This document shows positions 49,620 to 58,305 of a DNA stretch of 64,000 nucleotides, piece by piece. The notes beneath the pieces were generated by a model. It ran no database searches. It was not told where the DNA came from and worked only from the letters and a program-made list of their open reading frames with translations. Position numbers and translations under genes: made by a program. Numbering within the stretch: the stretch's first letter is position 1; each line of letters starts with the position of its first letter. Origin of the DNA: Terriglobus roseus (GTDB lineage Bacteria; Acidobacteriota; Terriglobia; Terriglobales; Acidobacteriaceae); NCBI RefSeq assembly GCF_900102185.1, contig NZ_LT629690.1:310001-374000 (forward strand), in the 5' to 3' direction.

Positions 49620-50456
49620 TTAACGCAGCAGATCTTCCAGCGCGAGTGACAGCTCGGTCTTCTCATCGCGGTACTTCACGATGACGGGGGTGTACACGCT
49701 GAGTCCCTCCGCACCAGCCTTGGTGATGGCGCGCGATCCCGGAACGACAACCGCGCCCGACGGGATGATCAGCGGAGTCTCGGCTGTGGCCTTGATGACG
49801 GTGTTGTTCACTACGTCATAGACCGGTGTGCCGCGAGTCAGGATGGTTCCAGCGGCCAGAACGGCCTTGCTGCGAACGATCGTTCCCTCGTACACGCCGG
49901 TGTTGCCGCCAACCAGCACATCATCTTCGATGATGACGGGGGTCGCGTTCACGGGTTCCAGCACGCCACCGATCTGTGCAGCGGCGCTCAGGTGAACACG
50001 CTTTCCAATCTGCGCGCAGGAGCCAACAAGAGCGTGCGAGTCGACCATGGTGCCTTCATCGACGTACGCACCCACGTTGACGTATGCAGGCGGCATCATC
50101 ACGACAGACTTTGCAAGGTATGCGCCTGCGCGGACGCTGGATCCGCCGGGAACAACCCGGATGCCCTGCTCTGCAGCGAAGGTGCGCGCGGGGTAGGTGT
50201 GTTTGTCGACGAAGGAACCCGCCGACATCTCGATCAGGTTGCCGAGACGGAAGCCCAGCAGGATACCGCGCTTAACCCACGCATTCACCTTCCAGCCGAT
50301 GGGGCTAGTGGCGTCAGGCTCGGCGGAGCGGATGGTTCCGGCTTCCAGAGCGTCGCGGAGTTCGTTGAAGGCGATGAGAGAGTTCGGGTCGGCGGCAGCG
50401 GATGCGCCAAGCGAAAACGCATGCTCGATGCGCTGTTCCAGATCATTCAAAGGCAT
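49620..50456 (-). CDS. dapD: Tetrahydrodipicolinate N-succinyltransferase DapD
   Basis: A 278-residue left-handed beta-helix acyltransferase that succinylates tetrahydrodipicolinate in diaminopimelate and lysine synthesis. Features: N-terminal helical domain, [65 protein letters not shown] (only its hexapeptide repeats matter), and [27 protein letters not shown] at the end. Its presence shows the succinylase route. A TAAACT box ends six bases before the ATG, suggesting a leaderless message. A terminator separates it from the upstream His-rich protein gene. Confidence 0.96.
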   Translation of the reverse strand: MPLNDLEQRIEHAFSLGASAAADPNSLIAFNELRDALEAGTIRSAEPDATSPIGWKVNAWVKRGILLGFRLGNLIEMSAGSFVDKHTYPARTFAAEQGIRVVPGGSSVRAGAYLAKSVVMMPPAYVNVGAYVDEGTMVDSHALVGSCAQIGKRVHLSAAAQIGGVLEPVNATPVIIEDDVLVGGNTGVYEGTIVRSKAVLAAGTILTRGTPVYDVVNNTVIKATAETPLIIPSGAVVVPGSRAITKAGAEGLSVYTPVIVKYRDEKTELSLALEDLLR

Positions 50457-50497
50457 GAAGAAAGTTTATCAAGCGGAAGGTGTCCGCCTTGTAAATG

Positions 50498-50530
50498 AAA
50501 GAGCCGTCGCCATGAAGACGACGGCTCTTT
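50498..50530 (-). terminator. Intrinsic terminator after the His/Gly-rich protein gene
   Basis: AAAGAGCCGTCG (50498-50509) pairs perfectly with CGACGGCTCTTT (50519-50530) around a nine-base loop. It lies just beyond the stop of the His/Gly-rich gene and upstream of dapD. Confidence 0.85.
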
Positions 50531-50547
50531 TCTCATCCTGCTGCGGT

Positions 50548-51021
50548 TTAGTGGTGTCCGCCGCCACCACCGGGATGGCCAACACCGCCAGGTCCGCCGT
50601 GGCCTGAGAAGCCCGGCGCATGTTCGCCTTCCGGTCCGTGAGGTGCATTGCCAATGTGGCCCTGTCCATCGCGTGCTTCGTTACCGTGGAAGTGATTGAA
50701 AGGCACTTCACCGCGGGCGGGCATTGGACCGTGGTAGCCATAATGCGGGTCATAGCGGTTGTCTACGTGACCGTAGAAACCGTGCGGTCCGTGGAACCAC
50801 GGGCCGGCGCCGATGAAAACGCCACCGGTAAACCAGTCCGGGCCGTAATAACCGTAGGGTGCGCAGGCATAGGGCGCATAGTCAAAGTAGCCGTAAGGGC
50901 AGATCGGTGCAGGGCCAAGGTTGACGCCGATTGAAACCTGCGCGCGATCTGTACTGGGAGCAGCCAATGCCAGGGCGGCTACTGCCACCGCAGACAGGCC
51001 GAATGTTTTCCAGGAAGCCAT
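50548..51021 (-). CDS. Exported His/Gly/Pro/Tyr-rich protein
   Basis: A 157-residue protein with a signal peptide (GLSAVAVAALALAAPSTDRA). The mature part is low-complexity: Tyr/Pro/Gly-rich in the middle (PYGYFDYAPYACAPYGYYG) and very rich in His and Gly at the end (HGPEGEHAPGFSGHGG, then a run of Gly ending HH). It resembles small periplasmic metal-binding or surface-associated proteins of Acidobacteriota. No enzyme motif is seen; metal binding is a guess from composition. The start at 51021 begins the signal peptide. It sits between dapA and dapD and is closed by its own terminator. Confidence 0.72.
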   Translation of the reverse strand: MASWKTFGLSAVAVAALALAAPSTDRAQVSIGVNLGPAPICPYGYFDYAPYACAPYGYYGPDWFTGGVFIGAGPWFHGPHGFYGHVDNRYDPHYGYHGPMPARGEVPFNHFHGNEARDGQGHIGNAPHGPEGEHAPGFSGHGGPGGVGHPGGGGGHH

Positions 51022-51102
51022 GAATGTGTAACTCCTCTCGCTATCGTTTGATAGCAGAGGGAGAACACTTCGTTGCGGCGTCATTCTATGTCAGCAAATC
51101 GA

Positions 51103-51999
51103 TTACAGCAGATGGAGTTCCGTGGCGATTTTATGTAGCGATTCGCGCGTCTTGTCGCCAACCGGCAGCATGGGGAGACGAAGCGTATCGCCTGCGGCGA
51201 TCTTCATCGCTGCCAGCAGAGCCTTGGTGGGCGCTGGGTTGGGTTCAGCAAAGAGCACCGTGTTCAACGCGTGAACCTTACTGGCAGCTTCTGAGGCTGC
51301 TTCTCGGTTGCCGGAAAGTGCAGCAGTGACCACTGCCTTCACTTCCTTAGGAGCAACGTTCGACGCCACAGAGATCAGTCCCACGCCACCGCCCGCAACG
51401 ATGGGAAGCGCAAGATAATCGTCGCCGGAGAAGACGGCGAAACTTGCAGGCTTGATGGCGAGTAGTTCGCCGATCTGCGCAAGATTGCCGCTGGATTCCT
51501 TGATGCCGATGACATTTGGCAACTCAGCCAGACGCACGACTGTCTCCGGAAGCAGGTTTGCGGCCGTGCGTCCGGGGATGTTGTAGAGCAGCACCGGCAG
51601 CGGCGCGACGGCGTCCGCGATGGCCTTGAAGTGTAGATACTGGCCCTGTTGTGTGGGCTTGTTGTAATACGGGTTGGCGGTAAGGATGCCGCTCAGGCCC
51701 TTGATCTTCGCAATGCGTTGCGCGCGCGCGACGGCCTCACGTGTGCTGTTGTGCGTGCACCCAGCTACAACAGGGATGCGTCCAGTAGCAGCTTCAATCA
51801 CGGTCGCGATGACCGCATCCGTCTCGTCTTCGGTCAGGGTGCTGGCTTCGCCCGTGGAACCACAGGCCACCAGGAAATCGACACCACCTGCAATCTGCGC
51901 TTCCACCAGTTTCTTCAGCGAAGCGTGATCGACGCTCTCGTCCGGGTGAAAAGGGGTGATGATTGCAGTGCCGAGTCCAGTAATAATCGCGGGTTCCAT
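51103..51999 (-). CDS. dapA: 4-hydroxy-tetrahydrodipicolinate synthase DapA
   Basis: A 298-residue class I aldolase that condenses pyruvate with aspartate semialdehyde. The Schiff-base lysine is in GIKESSGN (K167). The catalytic Tyr is in YNIPGRT (Y139), preceded by ILTANPYYNKPTQQG. The N-terminal GLGTAIITPFH and ACGSTGEASTL are typical. Length is normal. A TACACT box lies ten bases before the ATG, giving a very short leader. It belongs to the lysine block of asd, lysC, dapB, dapA and dapD, all on the minus strand. Confidence 0.97.
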   Translation of the reverse strand: MEPAIITGLGTAIITPFHPDESVDHASLKKLVEAQIAGGVDFLVACGSTGEASTLTEDETDAVIATVIEAATGRIPVVAGCTHNSTREAVARAQRIAKIKGLSGILTANPYYNKPTQQGQYLHFKAIADAVAPLPVLLYNIPGRTAANLLPETVVRLAELPNVIGIKESSGNLAQIGELLAIKPASFAVFSGDDYLALPIVAGGGVGLISVASNVAPKEVKAVVTAALSGNREAASEAASKVHALNTVLFAEPNPAPTKALLAAMKIAAGDTLRLPMLPVGDKTRESLHKIATELHLL

Positions 52000-52068
52000 A
52001 CCACTGTTGAGTGTATCGCGTTCCGGTTTGTTTCTTGATACGCGCTTCGTGAAAGACGAAGGCTGGTG

Positions 52069-52677
52069 CTAACCGCGGTGTTTGCGGTGCGATGGACGTT
52101 GGGTGCCCAACTCCGGCACGATCCAGATCAGCGTTACCGCAAAATCCAGCGCCAGCGACAGGATCGGTTTGTAATACGCCACTGGAAGGGCGATGACGTA
52201 GAGAGCCAGACTGGTGATGTGTTTCACGGTCTCTTTGCGATCACGGCTGGGCAGCTTTTCCTCATGATCGTCATGCAGGCCGTTGAGCGAGAGTCGCAGC
52301 ACCAGAAACCCTATCGCAACGACGATGAAGGTGACGGTATAGAGCGCAGTGGAGAACGAGTCGTAGTGATGTTCGGCGACGTAGTCCGTGAAATAGGGCA
52401 GGAGCGACAACGTGAAGAGGAAGAGCAGATTCGCCCAGAGCACGCGGTAGTTGATGACCTCAGTGCGACTGCAGAGGTCATGGTGGTTCACCCAGTAAAT
52501 CGCCACCACAAGAAAGCTCAGTCCATAGATGCCCAGGCGCGGCAGGATGTGAAGGAAACCCGCGAAGCCGTGCGCCTCCGGCACGTGAAGCTCCAGCACC
52601 ATGATAGTGATGATGACGGCGATGACGCCGTCACTGAAGGCTTCCAGTCGGGTTGACTTCATTTCATGTGCGGGCAT
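52069..52677 (-). CDS. TMEM175/DUF1211-type membrane protein (predicted potassium channel), second copy
   Basis: A 202-residue protein with six predicted membrane helices and the pore motif RLEAFSDGVIAVIITIMVLEL in helix one (only the core FSDGVIAV matters), YWVNHHDLC after helix three, and a basic tail (RPSHRKHRG). It is a clear bacterial TMEM175 family member, related to but different from the copy at 48857-49585. The ATG at 52677 overlaps the stop of the upstream small membrane protein (TAATG), implying coupled translation. Confidence 0.9.
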   Translation of the reverse strand: MPAHEMKSTRLEAFSDGVIAVIITIMVLELHVPEAHGFAGFLHILPRLGIYGLSFLVVAIYWVNHHDLCSRTEVINYRVLWANLLFLFTLSLLPYFTDYVAEHHYDSFSTALYTVTFIVVAIGFLVLRLSLNGLHDDHEEKLPSRDRKETVKHITSLALYVIALPVAYYKPILSLALDFAVTLIWIVPELGTQRPSHRKHRG

Positions 52678-52967
52678 TAGCTGGCCTTCCCTAACTTCTT
52701 ACCGAGCAAGTAATAGAAGAGCATAGCCCAAAACACGGCACTAGCGAATGCCGTAATCACCAAAGATGGATCATGTGCGTTGTGGCCGCCGATCCCAAGT
52801 ATTGCAAAGGGAAATGCAGCAACGAGCCCCGGCAGGTTGGCGGCAGCGAAGGGGATAAGCCATGGACTATCAGACATAAAGTAGTCGGCGAGAACGAGTA
52901 TGCCGGGGATAACAAGCGCAGATGCTGCAGCCACACTGAGTGATAAGCGAAGCATCTGCGACGACAT
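52677..52967 (-). CDS. Small predicted membrane protein
   Basis: A 96-residue protein with about three hydrophobic segments: LSVAAASALVIPGILVLADY, LPGLVAAFPFAILGIG and ITAFASAVFWAMLFYYLLG, ending with a basic KKLGKAS tail. No family recognised. Its ATG lies three bases after the stop of the M29 aminopeptidase gene and its own stop overlaps the start of the TMEM175 gene, so the three appear to form one coupled unit. Confidence 0.75.
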   Translation of the reverse strand: MSSQMLRLSLSVAAASALVIPGILVLADYFMSDSPWLIPFAAANLPGLVAAFPFAILGIGGHNAHDPSLVITAFASAVFWAMLFYYLLGKKLGKAS

Positions 52968-52970
52968 TGC

Positions 52971-54221
52971 TTATACCCACTCGCCGAGACGCATCAGTGG
53001 CTCTTCTGTGCCATCTGCGAAGACGCCGTGTACATCCATCTTGCCGGAACCAATCATCCAGTCCACGTGGATCAGGCTGCTGTTTGCGCCCTTGCTGTTC
53101 AGCGTTGCTTCGTCCATCGTCTCGCCGTCCTTGATGCAGGTGGCGTACGCCTGGCCCAGAGCAATGTGGCTGGCTGCGTTTTCATCGAACAGCGTGTTCC
53201 AGAAGAGCAGGCCGCTCTGTGCAATGGGTGATGAGTGCGGTACGAGTGCGACTTCGCCGAGGCGGCTTGCGCCATCGTCTACGGCGATGAGCTTCTTCAG
53301 CGCCTCTTCGCCAGCGGTGGCGTGCGCTTCCACGATCTTGCCGTTTTCGAAGCGGACGCTGATGTTCTCAATCAGCGTGCCTTGATGCGACAGTGGCTTC
53401 GACGCAGTCACGGTGCCGTTCACACGGTCCTTGTGCGGTGTGGTGAAGCATTCTTCCGTGGGAATGTTCGCATTGCAGAAGATGCCGTTGCCGCAGACGC
53501 CTCCGCCACCGGCCCACAGATGATCGTCAGCAAGACCAACGACAAGATCAGTTCCGGGGCCGCGGAAGTGTAGCGCGTGATAGCGCTTGTCATTCAGCAG
53601 GGCCACGCGCTTCATGATGTTTTCGCCGTGCTGCTTCCAGTCAGCAACTGGGTCGTCGCCGGTAATGCGCGATGCGGAGAAGATGGCGTCCCACAGGCGA
53701 GCGACGGCTTCGTTCTCCGGCAGGTCAGGGAATACGAGCTTGGCCCATGCTGGTGTTGCACCGGCGAGGATGCTCCAGTTGATGGCGTGGCGCGTCACCA
53801 GTTCCATCGCAGGCTTCATGGCTTTGGATGCAGCCACGTTGGCGCGGCTGATCTTGCTGGGGTCCTGATCCTTTAGCAATGCTGGGTTCGCGCCGGTAAT
53901 GCCAAGCCGCGCGGCGTTGCTGCGAAACGCGTCTGCAATGCCGTCGGCCAGCCACTTAGGTGTGTAGTCGAATGCGGCGTCCGGAGCGTTCTGGTAGCGC
54001 GCGAGTGCTGCCACGTCATCCTGATAGAGCACCGTCACAGCGTATGCGCCTGCCTTGTACGCCTCTGCTACAACTTTGCGGATGAACGGAATGTGGTCAA
54101 GCGATGCAGTGACGACAACTTCCTGGCCTTCCTGGAGGTTCAGGCCAACGCGAACGGCGACAAGTGCAAGGCGGTCGAGCTTTTCATCAAAGGTGAGATT
54201 GGCAAACGGCTTGTTCGACAT
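52971..54221 (-). CDS. M29 family aminopeptidase (AmpS/PepS type)
   Basis: A 416-residue metallo-aminopeptidase of the M29 (thermophilic aminopeptidase) family. Recognisable are LDRLALVAVRVGLNLQEGQ, GTDLVVGLADDHLWAGGG, NIPTEECFTTPHKDRVNGTV and SLIHVDWMIGSGKMDVHGV, which contain the His, Asp and Glu zinc ligands. It releases N-terminal residues from peptides. It starts 80 bases downstream of dapB with a terminator-like hairpin between them, and leads the aminopeptidase-membrane protein-TMEM175 unit inserted between dapB and dapA. Confidence 0.93.
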   Translation of the reverse strand: MSNKPFANLTFDEKLDRLALVAVRVGLNLQEGQEVVVTASLDHIPFIRKVVAEAYKAGAYAVTVLYQDDVAALARYQNAPDAAFDYTPKWLADGIADAFRSNAARLGITGANPALLKDQDPSKISRANVAASKAMKPAMELVTRHAINWSILAGATPAWAKLVFPDLPENEAVARLWDAIFSASRITGDDPVADWKQHGENIMKRVALLNDKRYHALHFRGPGTDLVVGLADDHLWAGGGGVCGNGIFCNANIPTEECFTTPHKDRVNGTVTASKPLSHQGTLIENISVRFENGKIVEAHATAGEEALKKLIAVDDGASRLGEVALVPHSSPIAQSGLLFWNTLFDENAASHIALGQAYATCIKDGETMDEATLNSKGANSSLIHVDWMIGSGKMDVHGVFADGTEEPLMRLGEWV

Positions 54222-54266
54222 AGATGCGTTCCCTCAGAGGACGAAGCCTCGTGTTGCTTGTAAGAC

Positions 54267-54293
54267 GAAAAGGCCCGACCGAAGCCGGGCCTT
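54267..54293 (-). terminator. Hairpin terminator after dapB
   Basis: AAGGCCCG (54270-54277) pairs with CGGGCCTT (54286-54293). On the minus strand it is followed by TTTTCG. It separates dapB from the aminopeptidase gene. A sequence-related hairpin lies after lysC. Confidence 0.75.
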
Positions 54294-54301
54294 GCAAAGT
54301 T

Positions 54302-54979
54302 TTAGATCTGCGTGAAGATGTCGCGGAAGTCGTAGACACCCTTGCGTGTGCTGAGCCACTCGGCGGCGCGCACCGCACCTTCTGCGAAACCACGGCGGCC
54401 AAAGGCCTCATGACGCAGGCTGAGTTTGTCGCCTGCGCTGATGGCTTCAGCAATGTGAATGCCTGCTACATCACCCTCACGGATGGATTCGATGGGCACT
54501 TCGCCAGCTGCGTTCATCGCTTGCTGAATGCTGACGGCGGTGCCGCTGGGCGCATCCAGCTTCTGCGTGTGATGCGTCTCTTCAATCTTGAAGTCGTAAC
54601 CGTACTTCTTCAGCGAGTCGGTCATCTGCTTGGCAAGTTGCAGCATTACCTGAACGCCGATGGAGTAGTTTGTGCCGTGGAGCAGTGCAGCATCCTTGCG
54701 GATTGCCAGGCTGGTCATGTCGTTCAGCTGCTGATACCAACCCGTTGTACCTACAACTACCTTCGCCCCTACGGCGAGACATGCGCGCAGATTCGTCAGC
54801 ACTGCTTCGGGCGTGGTGAAGTCAATCACCACATCAAAGCCTGCGACGAAGGGCGCCGTGAGCGCTGCTCCGCGCGGGTTTTCCTTCGCATCCAGAACGT
54901 GTACGCCATGGCCGCGCTCTGTGGCGACCTCTGCTACCAGCTTGCCTGTCTTGCCGTGTCCCAGAACCAGCATCCGCAT
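54302..54979 (-). CDS. dapB: 4-hydroxy-tetrahydrodipicolinate reductase DapB
   Basis: A 225-residue NAD(P)H-dependent reductase, at the short end of the family. The N-terminal nucleotide-binding segment is MRMLVLGHGKTGKLVAEVA; VVIDFTTPEAVLTNL and VVGTTGWY follow. The substrate-binding EETHHTQKLDAPSGTA contains the catalytic His pair and Lys. It lies 85 bases downstream of lysC; two small hairpins occupy the gap. Confidence 0.95.
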   Translation of the reverse strand: MRMLVLGHGKTGKLVAEVATERGHGVHVLDAKENPRGAALTAPFVAGFDVVIDFTTPEAVLTNLRACLAVGAKVVVGTTGWYQQLNDMTSLAIRKDAALLHGTNYSIGVQVMLQLAKQMTDSLKKYGYDFKIEETHHTQKLDAPSGTAVSIQQAMNAAGEVPIESIREGDVAGIHIAEAISAGDKLSLRHEAFGRRGFAEGAVRAAEWLSTRKGVYDFRDIFTQI

Positions 54980-54994
54980 GGTTGGTTTTCCTTC

Positions 54995-55051
54995 AGGGGC
55001 TCAAGCCCCTTGTTGATGATTCCGATGGAACGGCCCGGCCGAAGCCGGGCC
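54995..55051 (-). other. Two hairpins between lysC and dapB
   Basis: AGGGGC-TCAA-GCCCCT at 54995-55010 and GGCCCGGC-CGAA-GCCGGGCC at 55032-55051. In the minus-strand RNA the second has a UUCG tetraloop (very stable) but no following U-run, so it is at best a weak terminator or a processing or stability element. Its CGAAGCCGGGCC core recurs after dapB. Confidence 0.5.
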
Positions 55052-55064
55052 TCTTCAAAAGCGT

Positions 55065-56534
55065 TTACTGCACCGTGATGCGTGCTGGTTCGTTCACTGG
55101 TGGTGCGCCGGTGGTGTTGGCGCGTGCATCCAGATCAAAGATGTTCGGATCAGGATCGGCGAAGAAGGTACTGTGCAGCGAACGGATCGCCTCTGATGCA
55201 TCATCCTCTTCGATCATGAAACTCATGTTGATTTCGCTGGCACCCTGAGAAATCATGCGCACGTTTACGTGGCCAATCGCAGTGAAAACTTTGCCTGCAA
55301 TGCCAGCGTGTCCGCGAATATCCTCGCCCACCAGGCAGACCAGCGCCTTGTTACTCTCGTACTTCACGTCGGCAATCTTCGAAAGGTCTTCTGCAATCTG
55401 CGGCAGCTTGTCACTGGTGTCCACTGTGACGGAGATGGAGACCTCCGAAGTGGAAACCATATCGATGACGACCTTGTGCTTGTCGAAGACGTCGAAGACT
55501 GCCTTCAGATAGCCATGCGTCATCAGCATGCGGCTGGCGACGATGTCCACGATGGTCAGCTTCTTCTTTACCGCAATGCACTTGAACGGCGAACGGCACG
55601 GCGGTGCAACAGCGCTGATACGTGTGCCTTCGTTTGCAGCGTTGCGGCTGTTGAGCACGAACACAGGAATGTTCTGCTGCACAGCGGGCAGGATTGTTGC
55701 AGGATGCAACACCTTCGCGCCGAAGTAAGCGAGTTCCGCTGCTTCTTCAAACGAGATGGTCTTCACACGCAACGCGTCCGGGCAGATGCGCGGATCGGTC
55801 GTCATGATGCCGTTGACGTCCGTCCAGATTTCAATGGCGCCGCCATGCAGACCGCCGCCAACCAGCGCAGCAGAGAAGTCACTGCCACCGCGGCCCAGTG
55901 TTGTTGTGATGCCTTTTTCGGTGGCACCGATAAAGCCACCCATAACCGGCGTCAGTCCCTGTTCAATCAAAGGAAGCGCATGTTCCTTCAAGCGCGCTTC
56001 AATCAAGGCTTCATTCGGGATCGCCTTGCCGTAGCCGTCATCGGTGACGATGCACTGGCGTGCGTCGAGATGGATACCCTTGATCCCGGCAGCATCGAAT
56101 GCAGCGGCAACAATCTGGCTGCTGAGGCGTTCACCGTAGCTCACCACGTTGTCCGTTGTGCGCGGAGTAAGTTCACCCACGGCGGCAATGCCACGCAGCA
56201 GATCGTCCAGATGATCGAAGTCGTGCTGGATGTGGTTTAGCAACACATTCAACTGCGGCTGCTTCACCAATTCACCTGCGGTTTCCAAGTGGCGCGAACG
56301 CAGACGCGCAGATAGTGCCAGTGCACCGGACTTGTCACCATGACCGGCTGCTGCTGCAGCGGCCAGAAGCGTGTCTGTCACCTTCGCCATTGCTGAGACA
56401 ACAACGACAACTTCCAAACCCTTTTCGCGGCGGCCACGCACAACAGCTGCGGTGCGGCGGATTGCAGCGGCGTCCTCTACGGAGGTGCCACCAAATTTCA
56501 TCACAACGAGTTGCGGACGGGATGCATTGCTCAT
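55065..56534 (-). CDS. lysC: Aspartate kinase LysC
   Basis: A 489-residue aspartokinase, the first committed enzyme of lysine, threonine and methionine synthesis. VVMKFGGTSVEDAAAIR is the kinase signature; TTLGRGGSDFSAALVG follows. Near the end are two ACT domains (about 335-480; KKKLTIVDIVASRML and VCLVGEDIRGHAGIAGKVF), for feedback regulation. The stop precedes dapB by 85 bases. Its ATG at 56534 overlaps the asd stop (ATGA), so asd and lysC are translationally coupled. A lysine riboswitch was looked for and not seen. Confidence 0.97.
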   Translation of the reverse strand: MSNASRPQLVVMKFGGTSVEDAAAIRRTAAVVRGRREKGLEVVVVVSAMAKVTDTLLAAAAAAGHGDKSGALALSARLRSRHLETAGELVKQPQLNVLLNHIQHDFDHLDDLLRGIAAVGELTPRTTDNVVSYGERLSSQIVAAAFDAAGIKGIHLDARQCIVTDDGYGKAIPNEALIEARLKEHALPLIEQGLTPVMGGFIGATEKGITTTLGRGGSDFSAALVGGGLHGGAIEIWTDVNGIMTTDPRICPDALRVKTISFEEAAELAYFGAKVLHPATILPAVQQNIPVFVLNSRNAANEGTRISAVAPPCRSPFKCIAVKKKLTIVDIVASRMLMTHGYLKAVFDVFDKHKVVIDMVSTSEVSISVTVDTSDKLPQIAEDLSKIADVKYESNKALVCLVGEDIRGHAGIAGKVFTAIGHVNVRMISQGASEINMSFMIEEDDASEAIRSLHSTFFADPDPNIFDLDARANTTGAPPVNEPARITVQ

Positions 56535-57652
56535 GCGTTCACCAACTCATTCTCGGCAAGCCCTGCTCCAGTCTTGGTGTGCAGATGCTTTCCGGGCAGC
56601 AAATCCATCTTTGCGAGGACTTCTGCGTTCAGAACCGCAGCGCCAGCGGCTCCGCGCAGTGTGTTGTGGCTCAGCAGGACAAACTTCCAGTCCAGCAGCG
56701 GGCACTCACGCAGCCGACCCACGGTGGTGCTCATGCCATTGCCTGCACCCACGTCAAAGCGTGGCTGCGGACGATCCGGCGCGTCGGTGAAGATCACCGG
56801 ATGCGCAGGTGCGGTAGGTAGATGATGCTGCGCCAGCGGCTGGAACTCAGCCCATGCGGCGAGAATTTCTTCGCGCGTGACGGGCTTCTTGAACTTGATG
56901 GAGACGCACTCTGTGTGACCGTCGATCACGGCAACGCGGTTGCAGTGCGCGCTGACCTTTGCCGGCAGCATGTCAATGCCATTGCCGTTGAAGCTGCCCA
57001 GCAGCTTGCCCACTTCTTCTTGCAGCTTTTCCTCTTCGTTCTTGATGAAGGGAACCACGTTGCCCAGAATGTCCAGCGAAGGCACGCCGGGATAGCCAGC
57101 GCCGCTAACGGCCTGCATGGTGCTCACGAATAGCGACTCAATCCCGAAACGCTCTTCCAGCGGCTTCAGCGCAAGCACCAGGCCAATGGCCGAGCAGTTG
57201 GGGTTGGTGACAATGTAGCCACCACTTTTCGATGTGTAGGCAGCCTGCTTCGTCAGCAGAGGCAGATGGTCTGCATTGACCTCAGGCACTACCAGCGGTA
57301 CATCCGGAGTCATGCGGAAGGCGGACGAGTTGGAGATGACAGCGCATCCCGCGTCTGCAAACTGCGGCTCCAGTTCCTTGGCAATGTCGCTGTCCAGCGC
57401 GGCGAAGATGATCTTCGGCACGTCACCGGTGTTGGCAGCAGGCGTGTTCGGTTGCAGTACCAGGTCCGCAATGCGCGCGGGCATGGGGGTGTCCAGCTTC
57501 CATTTGGCGGCGTCGGCGTAGCGTTTGCCCGCCGAACGATCGCTTGCCGCAACCCACGTGATCTCAAACCACGGGTGCTGGTCCAGAAGTTGAATAAAGC
57601 GCTGGCCGACGGTACCGGTCGCGCCGAGAATCCCCACCTTGCGACGTTCCAT
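56531..57652 (-). CDS. asd: Aspartate-semialdehyde dehydrogenase (archaeal/fungal type)
   Basis: A 373-residue NADPH-dependent enzyme reducing aspartyl phosphate to the semialdehyde. The N-terminal GILGATGTVGQRFIQLL is the nucleotide-binding loop; the catalytic Cys lies in TNPNCSAIGLVLALKPL (C153). MQAVSGAGYPGVPSLDI and KVSAHCNRVAVIDGHTE follow the archaeal/fungal branch rather than the classical proteobacterial one. It overlaps lysC by four bases. Upstream is an 81-base gap with a hairpin-like repeat (GTATCC...GGATAC) whose role is unclear. Confidence 0.95.
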   Translation of the reverse strand: MERRKVGILGATGTVGQRFIQLLDQHPWFEITWVAASDRSAGKRYADAAKWKLDTPMPARIADLVLQPNTPAANTGDVPKIIFAALDSDIAKELEPQFADAGCAVISNSSAFRMTPDVPLVVPEVNADHLPLLTKQAAYTSKSGGYIVTNPNCSAIGLVLALKPLEERFGIESLFVSTMQAVSGAGYPGVPSLDILGNVVPFIKNEEEKLQEEVGKLLGSFNGNGIDMLPAKVSAHCNRVAVIDGHTECVSIKFKKPVTREEILAAWAEFQPLAQHHLPTAPAHPVIFTDAPDRPQPRFDVGAGNGMSTTVGRLRECPLLDWKFVLLSHNTLRGAAGAAVLNAEVLAKMDLLPGKHLHTKTGAGLAENELVNA

Positions 57653-57733
57653 TATGTTCTGCAGTCCTTAATCCATACCGGATGTATCCGTTAAGGATAC
57701 CGGATTGCAGCGGCAACAATCGAATTTCCGTCC

Positions 57734-58039
57734 TTAGAAGTCAGATGCCCGGCGACGCGTGACGTAAACCGTCCTTGTCCGCGTGCCGAACGCGCCCCAT
57801 GCGATGAGAAGGCCAACGGCATGGATCAGGAACCAGATGCTGAGCCCCTGGGTGGTGTAAATCCAAAAAAGGATCAGAATGCGCGGTATCAGCAGCGCCA
57901 CCAGCGTGGGAATAAGGCTGATGACGAACACATTCCCCGTATGACCCTGCAGGTACAGCGCCAGCAGCGAAAGCCGCGGCAGGAAGAGACTGAGGATAAG
58001 AAACCAGAGGGGAAGTCCAAGCGAATGCAGATCGGGCAT
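57734..58039 (-). CDS. Small predicted membrane protein
   Basis: A 101-residue protein with about three hydrophobic helices (LPLWFLILSLFLPRLSLLALYL, VFVISLIPTLVALLIPRIL and FLIHAVGLLIAWGAFG) and a basic C-terminal tail (TRTRTVYVTRRRASDF). No family recognised. It starts three bases after the stop of a small lipoprotein gene and so is probably co-expressed with it. Functional guesses would be unsupported. Confidence 0.72.
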   Translation of the reverse strand: MPDLHSLGLPLWFLILSLFLPRLSLLALYLQGHTGNVFVISLIPTLVALLIPRILILFWIYTTQGLSIWFLIHAVGLLIAWGAFGTRTRTVYVTRRRASDF

Positions 58040-58042
58040 GGG

Positions 58043-58255
58043 TTATTGCACCTTTACTGGGGGAGGGGTCTGAGCCTGAGGTTGCGGCGGCTGATTCTGT
58101 TGTGGCGGCGTGGGTGCGGCCTGTCCTGCTTTGCCGGTGTCATGACCGCTGGGCGCAGCGTCAATCACCGCGCCGTGCTTCACGGCGGCGTCGGGCTTGC
58201 ATCCGGCCATGGCAACCATCAGAACGCACACAAGCGTTCCCGCCAGCAGTTTCAT
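58043..58255 (-). CDS. Small Pro/Gln-rich predicted lipoprotein
   Basis: A 70-residue protein with a lipoprotein signal (LLAGTLVCVLMVAMAGC, Cys19) and a mature part that is almost entirely disordered and rich in Pro, Gln and Ala (PPQQNQPPQPQAQTPPP). Such short lipoproteins often tether to peptidoglycan or are anchors; nothing more can be said. It lies 50 bases after nrdR, on the same strand. Confidence 0.72.
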   Translation of the reverse strand: MKLLAGTLVCVLMVAMAGCKPDAAVKHGAVIDAAPSGHDTGKAGQAAPTPPQQNQPPQPQAQTPPPVKVQ

Positions 58256-58305
58256 GAATGCTGTGATGCGAAGTGGATGCTGTGTGGTTTGCGAAGCGGG
58301 GAAGT

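Noticed and set aside
57653-57733. Possible lysine riboswitch before asd
   Set aside because: The gap is only 81 bases, too short for the aptamer of about 170 bases, and only a small hairpin (GTATCC/GGATAC) is present.
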